A program made the position numbers and the translations under genes. A stretch of 64,000 bases of DNA, from positions 1-64,000 of IMG/VR virus record IMGVR_UViG_3300019776_000194; one strand, given 5' to 3'. The first letter of the stretch is position 1. Each line of letters begins with the position of its first letter. Shown here in pieces: positions 24,660-33,348 of the stretch. The notes below the pieces were generated by a model. The model was not told where the DNA came from and did no database searches. It saw only the letters and a list, made by a program, of their open reading frames with translations. Origin of the DNA: a virus.

Positions 24660-24943
24660 TGGCAATCAAAAAGGAAACACTCACATCACTTCGTAAGGAT
24701 GTTAAAGAGTTGAAAGAGCAGTTGGAGAAAACTAATAAAGAACTTGAGTCTGTGAAGTCAAGTAAGGAGTATTACAATAAACGTGCTGAGAAAGCAGAAG
24801 CTGAGACGGAGAGCATCCACAGTTTATTAGATGTCTTACCAAATGCATTAGCTCGTAAAACTGTACCAGACCCTGAACAAACTTGGAAAGTGATTGAACA
24901 TAATTTGATGACTCGATTTGCATCATATTTAGCTTTGCGTTAG
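24659..24943 (+). CDS. coiled-coil protein, 94 aa
   Basis: Starts at the last base of the previous stop (TAATG). Residues 8-58 form a heptad coiled coil (K/E-rich, Leu every 7), then a short hydrophobic C-terminus. Function unknown. Confidence 0.55.
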   Translation: MAIKKETLTSLRKDVKELKEQLEKTNKELESVKSSKEYYNKRAEKAEAETESIHSLLDVLPNALARKTVPDPEQTWKVIEHNLMTRFASYLALR

Positions 24944-24951
24944 GAGAAGAA

Positions 24952-25155
24952 ATGAATATTACAAAAGATACAGTCGTGACATTGACAGTAGGACAAATTC
25001 AAGCAGCATTCACAGAATGGGATAGACGTTATCGTGAAGACCCTGATGAGTTTATGAATGAAGCCTATCGTTTATTGTTTGAAGATGAGAATGACTATGG
25101 TGCAGAAGCTACTCCATATTTCTTGTCTGTTGTCGAAGATTTGAAAGGAGAATAA
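24952..25155 (+). CDS. hypothetical protein, 67 aa
   Basis: TAGGAGAAGAA ribosome binding site; small acidic helical protein ('VGQIQAAFTEWDRRYREDPDE'). No family recognised. Confidence 0.55.
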   Translation: MNITKDTVVTLTVGQIQAAFTEWDRRYREDPDEFMNEAYRLLFEDENDYGAEATPYFLSVVEDLKGE

Positions 25156-25156
25156 A

Positions 25157-25468
25157 GTGAATGACAAAGATTTTATCAAGGAATTGATATCAAGAGGAGC
25201 CAATGCATATGACGGGTACTTTCATTATGCACATTTGGTCGCGGTATTGCTTCCGAAGAACTTACATGGCTCGTTAGAACAGTTATTAACTAATCCTACT
25301 TGGGACGGAGATGTAATTAGTAAGACGTATAGAGATGGGTTATTGCAGTACGGTCTAGCAGTAAGAGTATGTGTAAATAATCAGCAAGGATTTACAGCAG
25401 CAACATACTTTGCGTACACAGTTATGAAAATAATTAACGATATTAAAATGGGCAAGATTGGTGCTTAA
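25157..25468 (+). CDS. hypothetical protein, 103 aa
   Basis: GTG start 25157 behind AAAGGAGAATAAA, one base after the previous stop. Mostly helical soluble protein; function unknown. Confidence 0.55.
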   Translation: MNDKDFIKELISRGANAYDGYFHYAHLVAVLLPKNLHGSLEQLLTNPTWDGDVISKTYRDGLLQYGLAVRVCVNNQQGFTAATYFAYTVMKIINDIKMGKIGA

Positions 25469-25481
25469 CTAAGGAGAATAG

Positions 25482-25796
25482 ATGACTAACAATAAAGGTA
25501 AATATCCTGTAGATGATTCAGGGGATATGATTGACTACCCTTGTAATTGGAATAAACCTGATAACTGGTTTGAAATGAAACCATTCTTTGCTACATTAGA
25601 ATACAAAGGATTTCAACAAGGACGCAGCAGTGTACGATTTATTTTACAAGACGTACAAACTGGTGTAACATACTCCTTAATGCGAAATAGCTTTGACACA
25701 TTCATTACAAAAGCTAAGAACGGCATTCTTGGAGCAGAGTATATTGTAGTAAAACGTGGAGCCAATTATGGCTTGGTATTAACAGAGGATTTATAA
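25482..25796 (+). CDS. hypothetical protein, 104 aa
   Basis: AAGGAGAATAG before ATG. The middle reads as beta strands ('FFATLEYKGFQQGRSSVRFILQD', 'EYIVVKRGANYGLVL'), suggesting a compact beta protein. Function unknown. Confidence 0.6.
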   Translation: MTNNKGKYPVDDSGDMIDYPCNWNKPDNWFEMKPFFATLEYKGFQQGRSSVRFILQDVQTGVTYSLMRNSFDTFITKAKNGILGAEYIVVKRGANYGLVLTEDL

Positions 25797-25806
25797 GGAG
25801 AATATA

Positions 25807-25995
25807 ATGACAAAGTATTACAAAATCGAGGAACAAGAGTTGTTAAGTTTATTATCAGATAGTCGTGAACTAACAGCACTACAAGGAGCTGGTGTGGACA
25901 ATTGGTGTGGTTATGATGATCGTTGGGAAGGTATGGATGAGTGGGAAGAAACCACAGCAGAAGATTTACCAAGTATGTATGAAGAAGCTAACTAG
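25807..25995 (+). CDS. hypothetical acidic protein, 62 aa
   Basis: AAGGAGAATATA before ATG. Very acidic (about one third D/E) with a Trp-rich stretch. Such small acidic proteins often bind host DNA-binding enzymes, but nothing specific shows here. Confidence 0.55.
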   Translation: MTKYYKIEEQELLSLLSDSRELTALQGAGVDNWCGYDDRWEGMDEWEETTAEDLPSMYEEAN

Positions 25996-26019
25996 AAATA
26001 ATGGACAAAGGAGAACGAA

Positions 26020-26292
26020 GTGAAAGATCAACACAAACAAATTAAAGGCTATCGAGACTTATCACAAGAGGAAATCGACTTGATGAATAAGATTAAAGCT
26101 TTAGCAGAGCAAGTTGGAGAGCTTGTGTCGGAAGTAGCTTCTAAGAATGATTGGCTTAATCAGAAGGATGTCTCAATTGCAGATAAACAAGTCTATGATG
26201 ATGCAGTAGATTGGGCAAACAATGCAAAGACAAACTTGCAAGTCGGATTCATGCAGCTCACTCGTGCAGTAGCTAAACCAACAACATTTTAA
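26020..26292 (+). CDS. hypothetical helical protein, 90 aa
   Basis: GTG start behind AAAGGAGAACGAA. All-helical, polar; the C-terminal half looks like a helical hairpin. Function unknown. Confidence 0.6.
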   Translation: MKDQHKQIKGYRDLSQEEIDLMNKIKALAEQVGELVSEVASKNDWLNQKDVSIADKQVYDDAVDWANNAKTNLQVGFMQLTRAVAKPTTF

Positions 26293-26305
26293 GGAGAACT
26301 AAACA

Positions 26306-26668
26306 ATGAGTAACGTATTTGATGATTTAAAACAACGAGCATTAGAAATTAACAAGAAGCAAGAATTACTGAAAGATTACATTGCGCAATTAGAAGCTGT
26401 ACAAGCAATTGATGCAGAGATTAAAGAATTGCAAGAGAAGCGTAAAGCTGTCATTGCTGCTGATACAGAAATCTTTGCTTTGACAAATGAGATTAAAGAG
26501 TTGTCTAAAGAGTTTGGTAAGGCTGCTAAAACTGTGTCTAAAGGTTTCTCATTTAAACCTGCTGTCACGAAACAGTATGTTAAGGCTGCAATCAAGAGTG
26601 ATGCTGCTGTCGCAGTAGTAAAAGAGAAGGGGAATGCTTTTGCTTTCCTTGATAGTAAATTCAACTAA
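26306..26668 (+). CDS. coiled-coil protein, 120 aa
   Basis: AAGGAGAACTAAACA before ATG. Residues 5-75 are a coiled coil rich in Lys, Glu and Gln; the tail is rich in Lys, Ala and Val. Function unknown. Confidence 0.6.
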   Translation: MSNVFDDLKQRALEINKKQELLKDYIAQLEAVQAIDAEIKELQEKRKAVIAADTEIFALTNEIKELSKEFGKAAKTVSKGFSFKPAVTKQYVKAAIKSDAAVAVVKEKGNAFAFLDSKFN

Positions 26669-26677
26669 GGAGAAAAT

Positions 26678-26848
26678 ATGAAGACAGCTTGGTTTTTAAT
26701 CCTCTTATGGATTACAGTGATTGTAGGTTGGTGCATGAATATTTATCAACTTACTCAAATGGGCGGAGAGGTTACAAGTAAATTTATATTGAAAGTTGTA
26801 GGTATATTTGTAGTACCTCTTGGCAGTATTTTAGGTTTATTTAATTAA
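26678..26848 (+). CDS. small membrane protein, 56 aa
   Basis: ATG 26678 behind AAGGAGAAAAT; TAA 26846-26848. Two hydrophobic segments (about 4-22 and 36-55) separated by a short polar loop. It precedes another hydrophobic gene; the pair could be early membrane proteins or an alternative holin set. Confidence 0.6.
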   Translation: MKTAWFLILLWITVIVGWCMNIYQLTQMGGEVTSKFILKVVGIFVVPLGSILGLFN

Positions 26849-26860
26849 AGGAGAATTATT

Positions 26861-27112
26861 ATGGGTTTCTTGCAAATATTAAAATTAGTACTACAATTGC
26901 TTCCATTAATTTTAGAAGCAATTAAGACAGTAGAAGCAGCTTCCAATGTTTCTGGTAATGGTTCTGCCAAACTTGAGTTGGTTAAAGGATTGCTGACAAG
27001 CACAGTTGACATTGGCAACGATGTTGATAAGAGTCAGTATGGTGCAGCAATCGAGAAAGCCATTGCATTGAGTGTTAGCTTCTTCAATACTGTAGGTGTG
27101 TTTAAGAAGTAA
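26861..27112 (+). CDS. hypothetical protein with hydrophobic N-terminus, 83 aa
   Basis: AAAGGAGAATTATT before ATG. Residues 3-25 are hydrophobic but contain Lys and Glu, so the helix may be amphipathic; the rest is soluble. Last gene of the left + strand block, 57 bp before the convergent late unit. Function unknown. Confidence 0.55.
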   Translation: MGFLQILKLVLQLLPLILEAIKTVEAASNVSGNGSAKLELVKGLLTSTVDIGNDVDKSQYGAAIEKAIALSVSFFNTVGVFKK

Positions 27113-27118
27113 TAGACG

Positions 27119-27152
27119 TAAAAAGAGGCGGTGTCCCTTTCAGGAGCCGCCT
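27119..27152 (-). terminator. late-transcript terminator (leftward)
   Basis: Read on the - strand, AGGCGG (27152-27147) pairs with CCGCCT (27131-27126) around a loop that can pair further, and is followed directly by CTTTTTA. This fits an intrinsic terminator closing the leftward late transcripts where they meet the rightward block. Confidence 0.75.
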
Positions 27153-27168
27153 AAGTAGTCCTCTCAGA

Positions 27169-27333
27169 CTAGTAAACACATTGTATTGTAAAGCGGATTC
27201 CTTCGACAGACTCGCTTAACACTACTGTAACATCTTCTACCCTCTTTTGCTCATAGGCTTCTAACAAAGGCTTTAAAGTAATCGAGGGTATTATTTTATA
27301 TACGCAATTACTTGTTCGGGGAGTGATCTTCAA
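27169..27333 (-). CDS. possible small protein, 54 aa
   Basis: An open frame after the holin gene that encodes a protein-like sequence ('LKPLLEAYEQKRVEDVTVVL'). The only plausible start is a TTG at 27333 inside the holin gene's end, with a poor ribosome binding site, so translation is doubtful. Otherwise this stretch holds only the 3' end of the late transcript. Confidence 0.3.
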   Translation of the reverse strand: MKITPRTSNCVYKIIPSITLKPLLEAYEQKRVEDVTVVLSESVEGIRFTIQCVY

Positions 27334-27667
27334 TCGGAGCAAGCTCTCTTGGTACGTTGATGGTGTCTGCTTCTGCCAATTCTGGTAAAGCTTCACCTGT
27401 TGGTTTGGCTGGTAATACACCTGCTTTCTTTGAGGTGACGATATGCATAACTGTGGCTGCAAGAGTAAGCACAGCACCAGAGAAAGCTTCAACAGATGCT
27501 TCATCCAATGGAACTTCATATTGTGTTCCCTTAGTTAGTTTTACGATTGCATACAAGAAAGCTGAAAGAGCTGATACAGAGATAGTACCTTTCTTCCAAG
27601 CTTCTGCGTTGCTGATTTCTTGACCTTTGCGGAATAAATCCCAAAAAGTTGATAATTTACTAAACAT
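27308..27667 (-). CDS. holin candidate, 119 aa
   Basis: Two hydrophobic segments (about residues 28-45 and 62-80) between a charged N-terminus and a long acidic/Pro-rich tail. It follows the endolysin gene by one base with AAAAGGAATGT before ATG. Size, topology and position fit a phage holin that permeabilises the inner membrane; no conserved motif proves it. Confidence 0.6.
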   Translation of the reverse strand: MFSKLSTFWDLFRKGQEISNAEAWKKGTISVSALSAFLYAIVKLTKGTQYEVPLDEASVEAFSGAVLTLAATVMHIVTSKKAGVLPAKPTGEALPELAEADTINVPRELAPIEDHSPNK

Positions 27668-27668
27668 A

Positions 27669-28106
27669 TTACATTCCTTTTAAAAACAATGCTCTTTCCA
27701 TGTGCCTGCGATTGTCAAGCCCTTTAACCACTTTTCCACCAGCCTTATTCCACATTAGGAAGGCTTCTGCAGCTTCCTTCAAGCTTCCCTCACGAATCTT
27801 CCTAGCCACTGTAGACTTAGCAAAAGCTCCAACACCAATGTTGTATGCAAGTGATGTACAAGCTGCTTGTTGATTAGGAGATAGCTCACAGACTCTAGGA
27901 CAGGCTCTATAGACGTTATTTAAGAACTCCTGAGCACGTATAGCCAATTCACTATCAGCCTTCTCCTGAGTCCATTTAAGACCTTTAACAACACCTTTAG
28001 TTTCTCCATATCCTATAGTCCAGATTCCTACAATGTCTTGATAAGCTTCTAGCTTACAACCTTCAAATTGCTTTAGGAGTGGGATTAGTATTTGTAGTGC
28101 TGTCAT
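27669..28106 (-). CDS. endolysin, T4-lysozyme-like muramidase (GH24)
   Basis: 145 aa. The catalytic triad spacing of T4 lysozyme (E11-D20-T26) is reproduced as E15, D24 and T30 in 'LKQFEGCKLEAYQD' and 'WTIGYGE'. Cleaves the glycan strands of peptidoglycan. No signal peptide or SAR helix is seen, so it probably needs the holin. It overlaps the upstream membrane gene by 4 bp. Confidence 0.92.
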   Translation of the reverse strand: MTALQILIPLLKQFEGCKLEAYQDIVGIWTIGYGETKGVVKGLKWTQEKADSELAIRAQEFLNNVYRACPRVCELSPNQQAACTSLAYNIGVGAFAKSTVARKIREGSLKEAAEAFLMWNKAGGKVVKGLDNRRHMERALFLKGM

Positions 28107-28438
28107 GGTCTGTCCTTCTTCAGTATCTCTAGAATCAAATCAATCTTCTCGCCAAGTCTGTTCTCCATTGCAGCAAGCTCTTTCTCAAAACGATTTTCTA
28201 CGCGATCAATAACTTTGTCATGCTCGAAACGAATCCTATCCATTTCCTTATCCCATCGTCTCTCATTATCTTCCACGACAGTTTTATCTGCTTTAACTTG
28301 TTTTACATGTTCAATAGCAGCATCTTGAGCTTCTTTTTCTTTACGTGTCATACTCCATAACGTACCTAGGAGAATACTAACTACACCAAACAAACCCCCT
28401 AGAATCCAGAAAATTGCACTTATCATATCTTGAGACAT
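28103..28438 (-). CDS. TM plus coiled-coil protein, possible i-spanin, 111 aa
   Basis: One N-terminal transmembrane helix (about 7-28), then an 80-residue charged coiled coil ('DRIRFEHDKVIDRVENRFEKEL'). Inner-membrane spanins have exactly this plan and sit in lysis cassettes, but no partner lipoprotein is obvious nearby. It might also be a structural-membrane adaptor. Confidence 0.5.
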   Translation of the reverse strand: MSQDMISAIFWILGGLFGVVSILLGTLWSMTRKEKEAQDAAIEHVKQVKADKTVVEDNERRWDKEMDRIRFEHDKVIDRVENRFEKELAAMENRLGEKIDLILEILKKDRP

Positions 28439-28854
28439 CTATATTTCCTTTTTAAATAAATTAATGATGGTACTGAAAACAGAGCGCAAGATATGATTTC
28501 AAGATGCTCTAAAGCTGGTACGATAATTGTATGGGGTTGCCAGTTGACAGTGGCAAGTAAAGACAAGTGGCATAGTAACATTAGTCCATTGATGAATATT
28601 AGAGGGTAGCTTACTCTAACATTAATGCATATAGCCATAGTAATTTTTATAAGTTCAAACCCCATACAAATAGCAAACCAAATATAGTATTGAGATAGTT
28701 CATGCCCCATAGAGACACTGAAGTTGTGAATACTCTCTAGTGCTATTTGCATAGGTATTAAACTAGAAAAACCCACTACTAGAGTTAGTAGCAGGCTTCT
28801 CTTGCAATCCATATTTAATGCAATAGCAACAATTAATAAGATTGCATATAACAT
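28423..28854 (-). CDS. multi-pass membrane protein, 143 aa
   Basis: About five hydrophobic segments cover most of the protein. I start it at ATG 28854, five bases after the upstream stop; the longer frame upstream lies inside the fibre gene. No ribosome binding site is clear, so it may be translated by re-initiation. It sits between fibre and lysis genes. Function unknown. Confidence 0.5.
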   Translation of the reverse strand: MLYAILLIVAIALNMDCKRSLLLTLVVGFSSLIPMQIALESIHNFSVSMGHELSQYYIWFAICMGFELIKITMAICINVRVSYPLIFINGLMLLCHLSLLATVNWQPHTIIVPALEHLEIISCALFSVPSLIYLKRKYRCLKI

Positions 28855-28858
28855 AATG

Positions 28859-29425
28859 TTATGGGTTCTTAGGAGGTAAGCTTCCCCCTCCGGTTGAAGG
28901 GTCTGGTTCAGGTATTGTGTAGAACACTTCCAACTCAATCTTGTCTAATGACATCTTTTGGGCTGTTGTGTTACCATTACGGAACAGAGCATACAAACCA
29001 AATGCATCGTCATTAACTTCTGCAGGAGTGATAGAAGTAGCACCCCACAAGTCAGCATCACCACCAACAACTTTAGTTACCAAGGAGTTCAATGTGAAAG
29101 CTGTCATACCCCGCCCAACTGCTCCTGTCACACCGCGCAGTTGTAGTCCACCACTATTACCATTTCCTGCACCTGCTGCCAAGAAGCCTGTGCTATATGT
29201 AAACTCATTCTTACCTTTGATACGGGCTACTACACCTACTACAGTCGCATCAAGAGGGATGTCAAAGCCAAAAGCACTCAACTTTAAATATGGTGCATTT
29301 GTGTTTTGTGCTGTAGTTTGTGAGACAGCTAACACACCGTCATCTGCCATAACATTAGCTAGGTTAGTCCAGCCAGCCAAAGAGCCTGCTGTAGATGTTG
29401 CGAGCTTTACTTGTGAATAAATCAT
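28859..29425 (-). CDS. tail-fibre-associated protein, 188 aa (paralogue of 29464 gene)
   Basis: Beta-rich, Gly/Thr/Asn-rich protein with 'FGLYALFRNGNTTAQKMSLDKIELEVFYTI', which matches 'FGVHIQMRNGNTTTQTFSLKYVSITVYYTV' in the adjacent gene. The two are tandem duplicates of a jelly-roll-like domain, likely at the fibre tip or a cell-surface sugar-binding unit. The C-terminus is Pro/Gly-rich. Confidence 0.65.
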   Translation of the reverse strand: MIYSQVKLATSTAGSLAGWTNLANVMADDGVLAVSQTTAQNTNAPYLKLSAFGFDIPLDATVVGVVARIKGKNEFTYSTGFLAAGAGNGNSGGLQLRGVTGAVGRGMTAFTLNSLVTKVVGGDADLWGATSITPAEVNDDAFGLYALFRNGNTTAQKMSLDKIELEVFYTIPEPDPSTGGGSLPPKNP

Positions 29426-29463
29426 TAATTGTTTCCTTCATTGTTATATCTCTTGCGAGACGT

Positions 29464-30018
29464 TTAAAATTCATACATAAAAAATTGTTGTTGGGAGCCT
29501 GACACACCTGCAACTGTGTAATACACTGTTATTGATACGTATTTGAGTGAAAATGTTTGTGTTGTTGTATTCCCGTTCCTCATCTGGATATGTACACCAA
29601 AAGTCGAGTCATTTAAGTCTGCACCCGTTACCCCTGAGAGACCCCATAAAAATGTGCTTCCGTTGGTTGAAGGTATCGTCTTAGTTTGATCGGTAGTCCC
29701 TACAAAATTTGCTGACCCTGTATTTGATGACCCAGTGTACTGTGTACCGCCCTTCCTAAGAGTGCATTGGTAAGCAAAAAAACCCGTGCCACTTACACCG
29801 TTTTTACCTGTAATTGATATCTCAATACCATCAATAGTTGCGGAGGATGGTAAAGGGTTTGATCCAAATGGGTTAAACCCCCTCCAAGGTGTTGAAATAG
29901 TGTTCTGCGCCACACTTGCGGATACTGCGTAATCAGCATCGTTTGTAAGAGCATTATTAGGGTTAGTCCAACTAACTGTCCCAGTGGTGTTTGCAAAAGG
30001 TTGAGTGGAAGTGGTCAT
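29464..30018 (-). CDS. tail-fibre-associated protein, 184 aa
   Basis: Starts within the end of the large fibre gene (4-bp overlap) and shares the domain described for 28859. Starts with a Thr/Asn-rich stretch, ends in an aromatic tail (FFMYEF). Likely a structural or receptor-contact protein. Confidence 0.65.
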   Translation of the reverse strand: MTTSTQPFANTTGTVSWTNPNNALTNDADYAVSASVAQNTISTPWRGFNPFGSNPLPSSATIDGIEISITGKNGVSGTGFFAYQCTLRKGGTQYTGSSNTGSANFVGTTDQTKTIPSTNGSTFLWGLSGVTGADLNDSTFGVHIQMRNGNTTTQTFSLKYVSITVYYTVAGVSGSQQQFFMYEF

Positions 30019-32456
30019 TTCTCATCCGTTCCAAATATATGATAATTAGTGCCATCATAGAAAGCATTAATCATAGCCCCTTTATTAGCAGTAGTAGTAG
30101 TGAATGGTGTTGAATACCACTTTACATTAGCTGGGTATGTTATAGTAAATGCACTGCTCGTACCATCGCTGAGAATAAGAATCTGCACCCTAGTATTAGC
30201 AGGAGGGGCTGTAAAGGTATAGGTAATATTGCCTGTCAACTCATTTTGAATCTTTAAGCTTCCTGTGGAGAAATCTAAAGTAATCGCACCAGTAGTAGTT
30301 GTGATCGTCTCAGGGGTATCCATCACAATGTTCTTCACACCGCTGATTGAATTACTTCCAAAGTTAGCATTAGTAGTAGTAATCACAGTACCACTTGTAG
30401 GAAACGTAACACTTGTAGTTCCTGTAAATGTGAACGTACTAGCGAAAGCACCAGAGTTAGTGTGATTACCACCCAATGTAAGAGTGCTGCTACCATTATT
30501 TACTCCAGTACCACCATACGTGCTTCCAATAATACCCGCATTCCAAGTGCCTGTAGTCACTGTGCCAAGAGTTGTGACACTAGCACTACCAGCAGCAGGA
30601 GCATACGATGCGGAAGCTGTGTAAGCTGCTGTACCTAATGTACCACCTGTACCAACATTCAATGTACTGCCATCTGTACCAGACAGTGTTAATGTATTGC
30701 TAGATGTAAATGTCTTTCCATCTGCTATTGTTAATGTGCTACCTGTTGCTGGGGATGTAATAGCCACCTTATTAACACTTGTAGCACTAGCCACACCGAG
30801 GACAGGGGTAGTCAATGTTGGAGTGTTACTTAGTACAACACTACCAGAGCCTGTAGAGGTTGTAACCCCCGTACCACCATTTGCTACAGCCACTGTACCA
30901 GTTACGTTAGCAGCAGTTCCTGTTGTGTTTTGGTTTAGAGTAGGAAAGTCTCCTGCCACAGCAATACTCAAAGCACCTGTAGTAGTTGTGCTCTTCAGAA
31001 TGCCCGTTGCTAAAGCTGATGTACCTGCGCTATAATCTGTACCAGAAGTAGCTGCACTGATTGCTGTACCATTACCTTTGACTAATCCATTAACTGTCGT
31101 AGATAGAGTAATAGCTGGAGTTGTTGTTGCTGTAGCTACAGAACCTGCAAATCCATTCGCACTAACAACAGAAGCACTTGTCACAGTACCGCCACTGCCC
31201 CCACCTCCTGTAATTGTCACAGTGACAGCACCACCTGTATTAGAAGCTGAAACACCAGCTCCTACAAAGTCTAAGCTTGTCAAGCTACTTGTTAATGTTG
31301 TGCCTTCATCTTTAACAGTGATAGCACTACCACCTGCTGCAGGACTACTAACCCATGTTGTTCCATTGCTTGTAAGAACATTGCCAGATGTACTAGGAGC
31401 TACCAATGTGGGAGAGCTTGTACCATTACCAACCAATACACTACCAGAAGTTAATGTGGTCAGTCCAGTGCCACCTTGAGCTACTGTTACCGCTGCTGCT
31501 GTAGAGAGTAGAGTTCCACTTGTAGGGAATGTGACACTTGTAATTCCTGTGAATGTGAACGTAGAAGTGAATGCACCAGACAACACATGACTACCAGCCA
31601 TTGTCAATGTACTAGAGCCATTATTAACTCCTGTACCTCCATTAGCACTAGCAACTACACCTGTAACATTCCCCGCTGTTGTAGCTGTGGAAGCATTCCC
31701 TGTCAAAGCTCCTACGAACGTAGTAGATGTTACAGAGGACAGTCCTGCAAATGTTGTCACTGTAGAGCCAAGCGAAATACTTGTACTACCGATTGTGACA
31801 GAGCTATTTGTTAAGGCTCCATTAGGAATACTTGTAAGGGAAGCACCACTACCAGCAAATCCTGTCGCTGTCAATATACCTGTACTTGGAATGAATGAAA
31901 GCTTTGTGCTAGATGTCTTAACTCCGTTGTTACCGCTGTTAGCACTAGACCATAAGGGATATACAGGGGTTGCTGTAGCTACATCATTTGTAGTTGTGGC
32001 TGTTGTAGCAATGGCTGCTGTACCAGTGGTGTTCTGATTAAGGGTTGGTACATCTGCAGCTTGAATAGCTGACATAACAACATTAGTGCCATTCCCTCGT
32101 AAGTAAGAACCTGTCGTAACAGCAGCAGCTAAAGCATTCATTGCGGCTTGTTGTGTAGTCTGTCCTGTACCACCTTTGTCAAATCCTACAGTTCCTGTGA
32201 GATTAGTAACAGTAATATCAGATATACTGGCCTTACCATTGAATGTATTCCAATTGGTACTAGTTAAATAACCATTGACAGATGTAGTTGCAGCAGGCAT
32301 ACTAATCACTGGAGTAGTGCCACCAGAGGATACTACAGGAGATGTAGCTGTTACAGAAGTAACTGCACTGCCTCCTCCACCAATCTCATCTACTGTAAGG
32401 TTGAGCTTATCAATGTAGTCTTGTTGTCCTGCATAAAATCTTGTTGATGTTGGCAT
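30015..32456 (-). CDS. tail fibre protein, 813 aa, with GGTG repeats
   Basis: Thr/Ser/Gly-rich protein with many copies of G-G-T-G-x-x-x (such as 'ANGGTGVNNGSSTLT', 'KGGTGQTT') spaced through the shaft; this repeat is characteristic of long phage tail fibres. The C-terminal 80 residues ('ITYTFTAPPANTRVQILILSDG') form a distinct beta domain. Low complexity explains the long open frames on the opposite strand. Expected to reach for host receptors. Confidence 0.85.
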   Translation of the reverse strand: MPTSTRFYAGQQDYIDKLNLTVDEIGGGGSAVTSVTATSPVVSSGGTTPVISMPAATTSVNGYLTSTNWNTFNGKASISDITVTNLTGTVGFDKGGTGQTTQQAAMNALAAAVTTGSYLRGNGTNVVMSAIQAADVPTLNQNTTGTAAIATTATTTNDVATATPVYPLWSSANSGNNGVKTSSTKLSFIPSTGILTATGFAGSGASLTSIPNGALTNSSVTIGSTSISLGSTVTTFAGLSSVTSTTFVGALTGNASTATTAGNVTGVVASANGGTGVNNGSSTLTMAGSHVLSGAFTSTFTFTGITSVTFPTSGTLLSTAAAVTVAQGGTGLTTLTSGSVLVGNGTSSPTLVAPSTSGNVLTSNGTTWVSSPAAGGSAITVKDEGTTLTSSLTSLDFVGAGVSASNTGGAVTVTITGGGGSGGTVTSASVVSANGFAGSVATATTTPAITLSTTVNGLVKGNGTAISAATSGTDYSAGTSALATGILKSTTTTGALSIAVAGDFPTLNQNTTGTAANVTGTVAVANGGTGVTTSTGSGSVVLSNTPTLTTPVLGVASATSVNKVAITSPATGSTLTIADGKTFTSSNTLTLSGTDGSTLNVGTGGTLGTAAYTASASYAPAAGSASVTTLGTVTTGTWNAGIIGSTYGGTGVNNGSSTLTLGGNHTNSGAFASTFTFTGTTSVTFPTSGTVITTTNANFGSNSISGVKNIVMDTPETITTTTGAITLDFSTGSLKIQNELTGNITYTFTAPPANTRVQILILSDGTSSAFTITYPANVKWYSTPFTTTTANKGAMINAFYDGTNYHIFGTDEK

Positions 32457-33289
32457 TAAGCCTCCTCTATTTCAATTGTTGTGCTGTACAAATTCCAATT
32501 AGGAAGGGTCAATGCTGGTTGACTTGCAAGCTTTCCATAAATCTGATATGCTTGTTCAGCAGAGCTGTCACTATCTTGTGGGAATAAGCTTAAGAATATT
32601 GGTCTTGACATGCCGTTACCACGTAAGACATTCATCATTGAGTTTCTATCTGATGGAGTCATAACAGGGAGTGTCAATTGAAGCTTCTTGTTCAATGTGC
32701 CAATATCTGAGACTAAATCACTAGCATCATTGCGAGTGCTTGTAGTGGTTTCTATAGGCTGCCACACAGGAGATAGTTCAGCATCATTCTCAGGACTCCA
32801 ATAAGCTCCCATCACAAGACGAGAAGCTTCTATATATCCTGCAGCATTAGATGTATCTAAGATGATGATTTCAACCTTCTTCACAGACTGTGTTGCAAAC
32901 CAAACAACTCCGTATGAAGCCCCCCCATAACTATATGAATTAACTCCAAGAGGAACATTACCCCAATCCCACATACCGAGGGGTGTTGGAGCTGCTGCTA
33001 GAACAGCTCCTGTATCTAAAACAGCACTAACATCACCAGAGTTTGTGTAACACTTGACTTGGATTGTGGCAGAGGGTGTAAAGTTGCAGAAAGGGAAAGC
33101 AACCATAGACACCATTTCACTGCTGGAAAAGATAACAGTAATTGTTGCAGATGTTCCTGTTGCTCTCCATGTATCAGCTTTACTATCAGTCAACAAGTTA
33201 CTTGCAACTAAAGTTCCTGCTGTGCTAGAGGCTGTCAATATACCTCTATTAGCAGCATTATTATATACTACTCGTAACTTATTGCTCAT
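32456..33289 (-). CDS. tail-tip/fibre-linked beta protein, 277 aa
   Basis: N-terminal 160 residues are beta-sandwich-like ('ATSATITVIFSSSEMVSMVAFPFCNF'), the rest resembles virion adaptor domains ('KLQLTLPVMTPSDRNSMMNVLRG'). It lies between the tip protein and the fibre, with its own promoter (33314-33342), so it probably joins the fibre to the tip. Overlaps the fibre gene by one base. Confidence 0.6.
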   Translation of the reverse strand: MSNKLRVVYNNAANRGILTASSTAGTLVASNLLTDSKADTWRATGTSATITVIFSSSEMVSMVAFPFCNFTPSATIQVKCYTNSGDVSAVLDTGAVLAAAPTPLGMWDWGNVPLGVNSYSYGGASYGVVWFATQSVKKVEIIILDTSNAAGYIEASRLVMGAYWSPENDAELSPVWQPIETTTSTRNDASDLVSDIGTLNKKLQLTLPVMTPSDRNSMMNVLRGNGMSRPIFLSLFPQDSDSSAEQAYQIYGKLASQPALTLPNWNLYSTTIEIEEA

Positions 33290-33313
33290 AATACTCCTTC
33301 TTATTTTCGTATG

Positions 33314-33342
33314 ATTATATCATGTTTATAGTGAAATGTCAA
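33314..33342 (-). promoter_or_regulatory. late sigma70-like promoter for fibre genes
   Basis: On the - strand TTGACA (33342-33337), 17 bp, TATAAT (33319-33314): both hexamers perfect. Confidence 0.85.
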
Positions 33343-33348
33343 TCTAAA

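Noticed and set aside
30265-32037. Several 60-130-aa open frames on the + strand opposite the fibre gene
   Set aside because: They follow from Thr/Ser/Gly/Val-rich codons in the real gene; they lack ribosome binding sites and read as Val/Pro/Thr-rich low complexity.
30015-32456. Repeats considered as CRISPR-like array
   Set aside because: The repeats are in-frame, degenerate fibre repeats with no constant spacer length.
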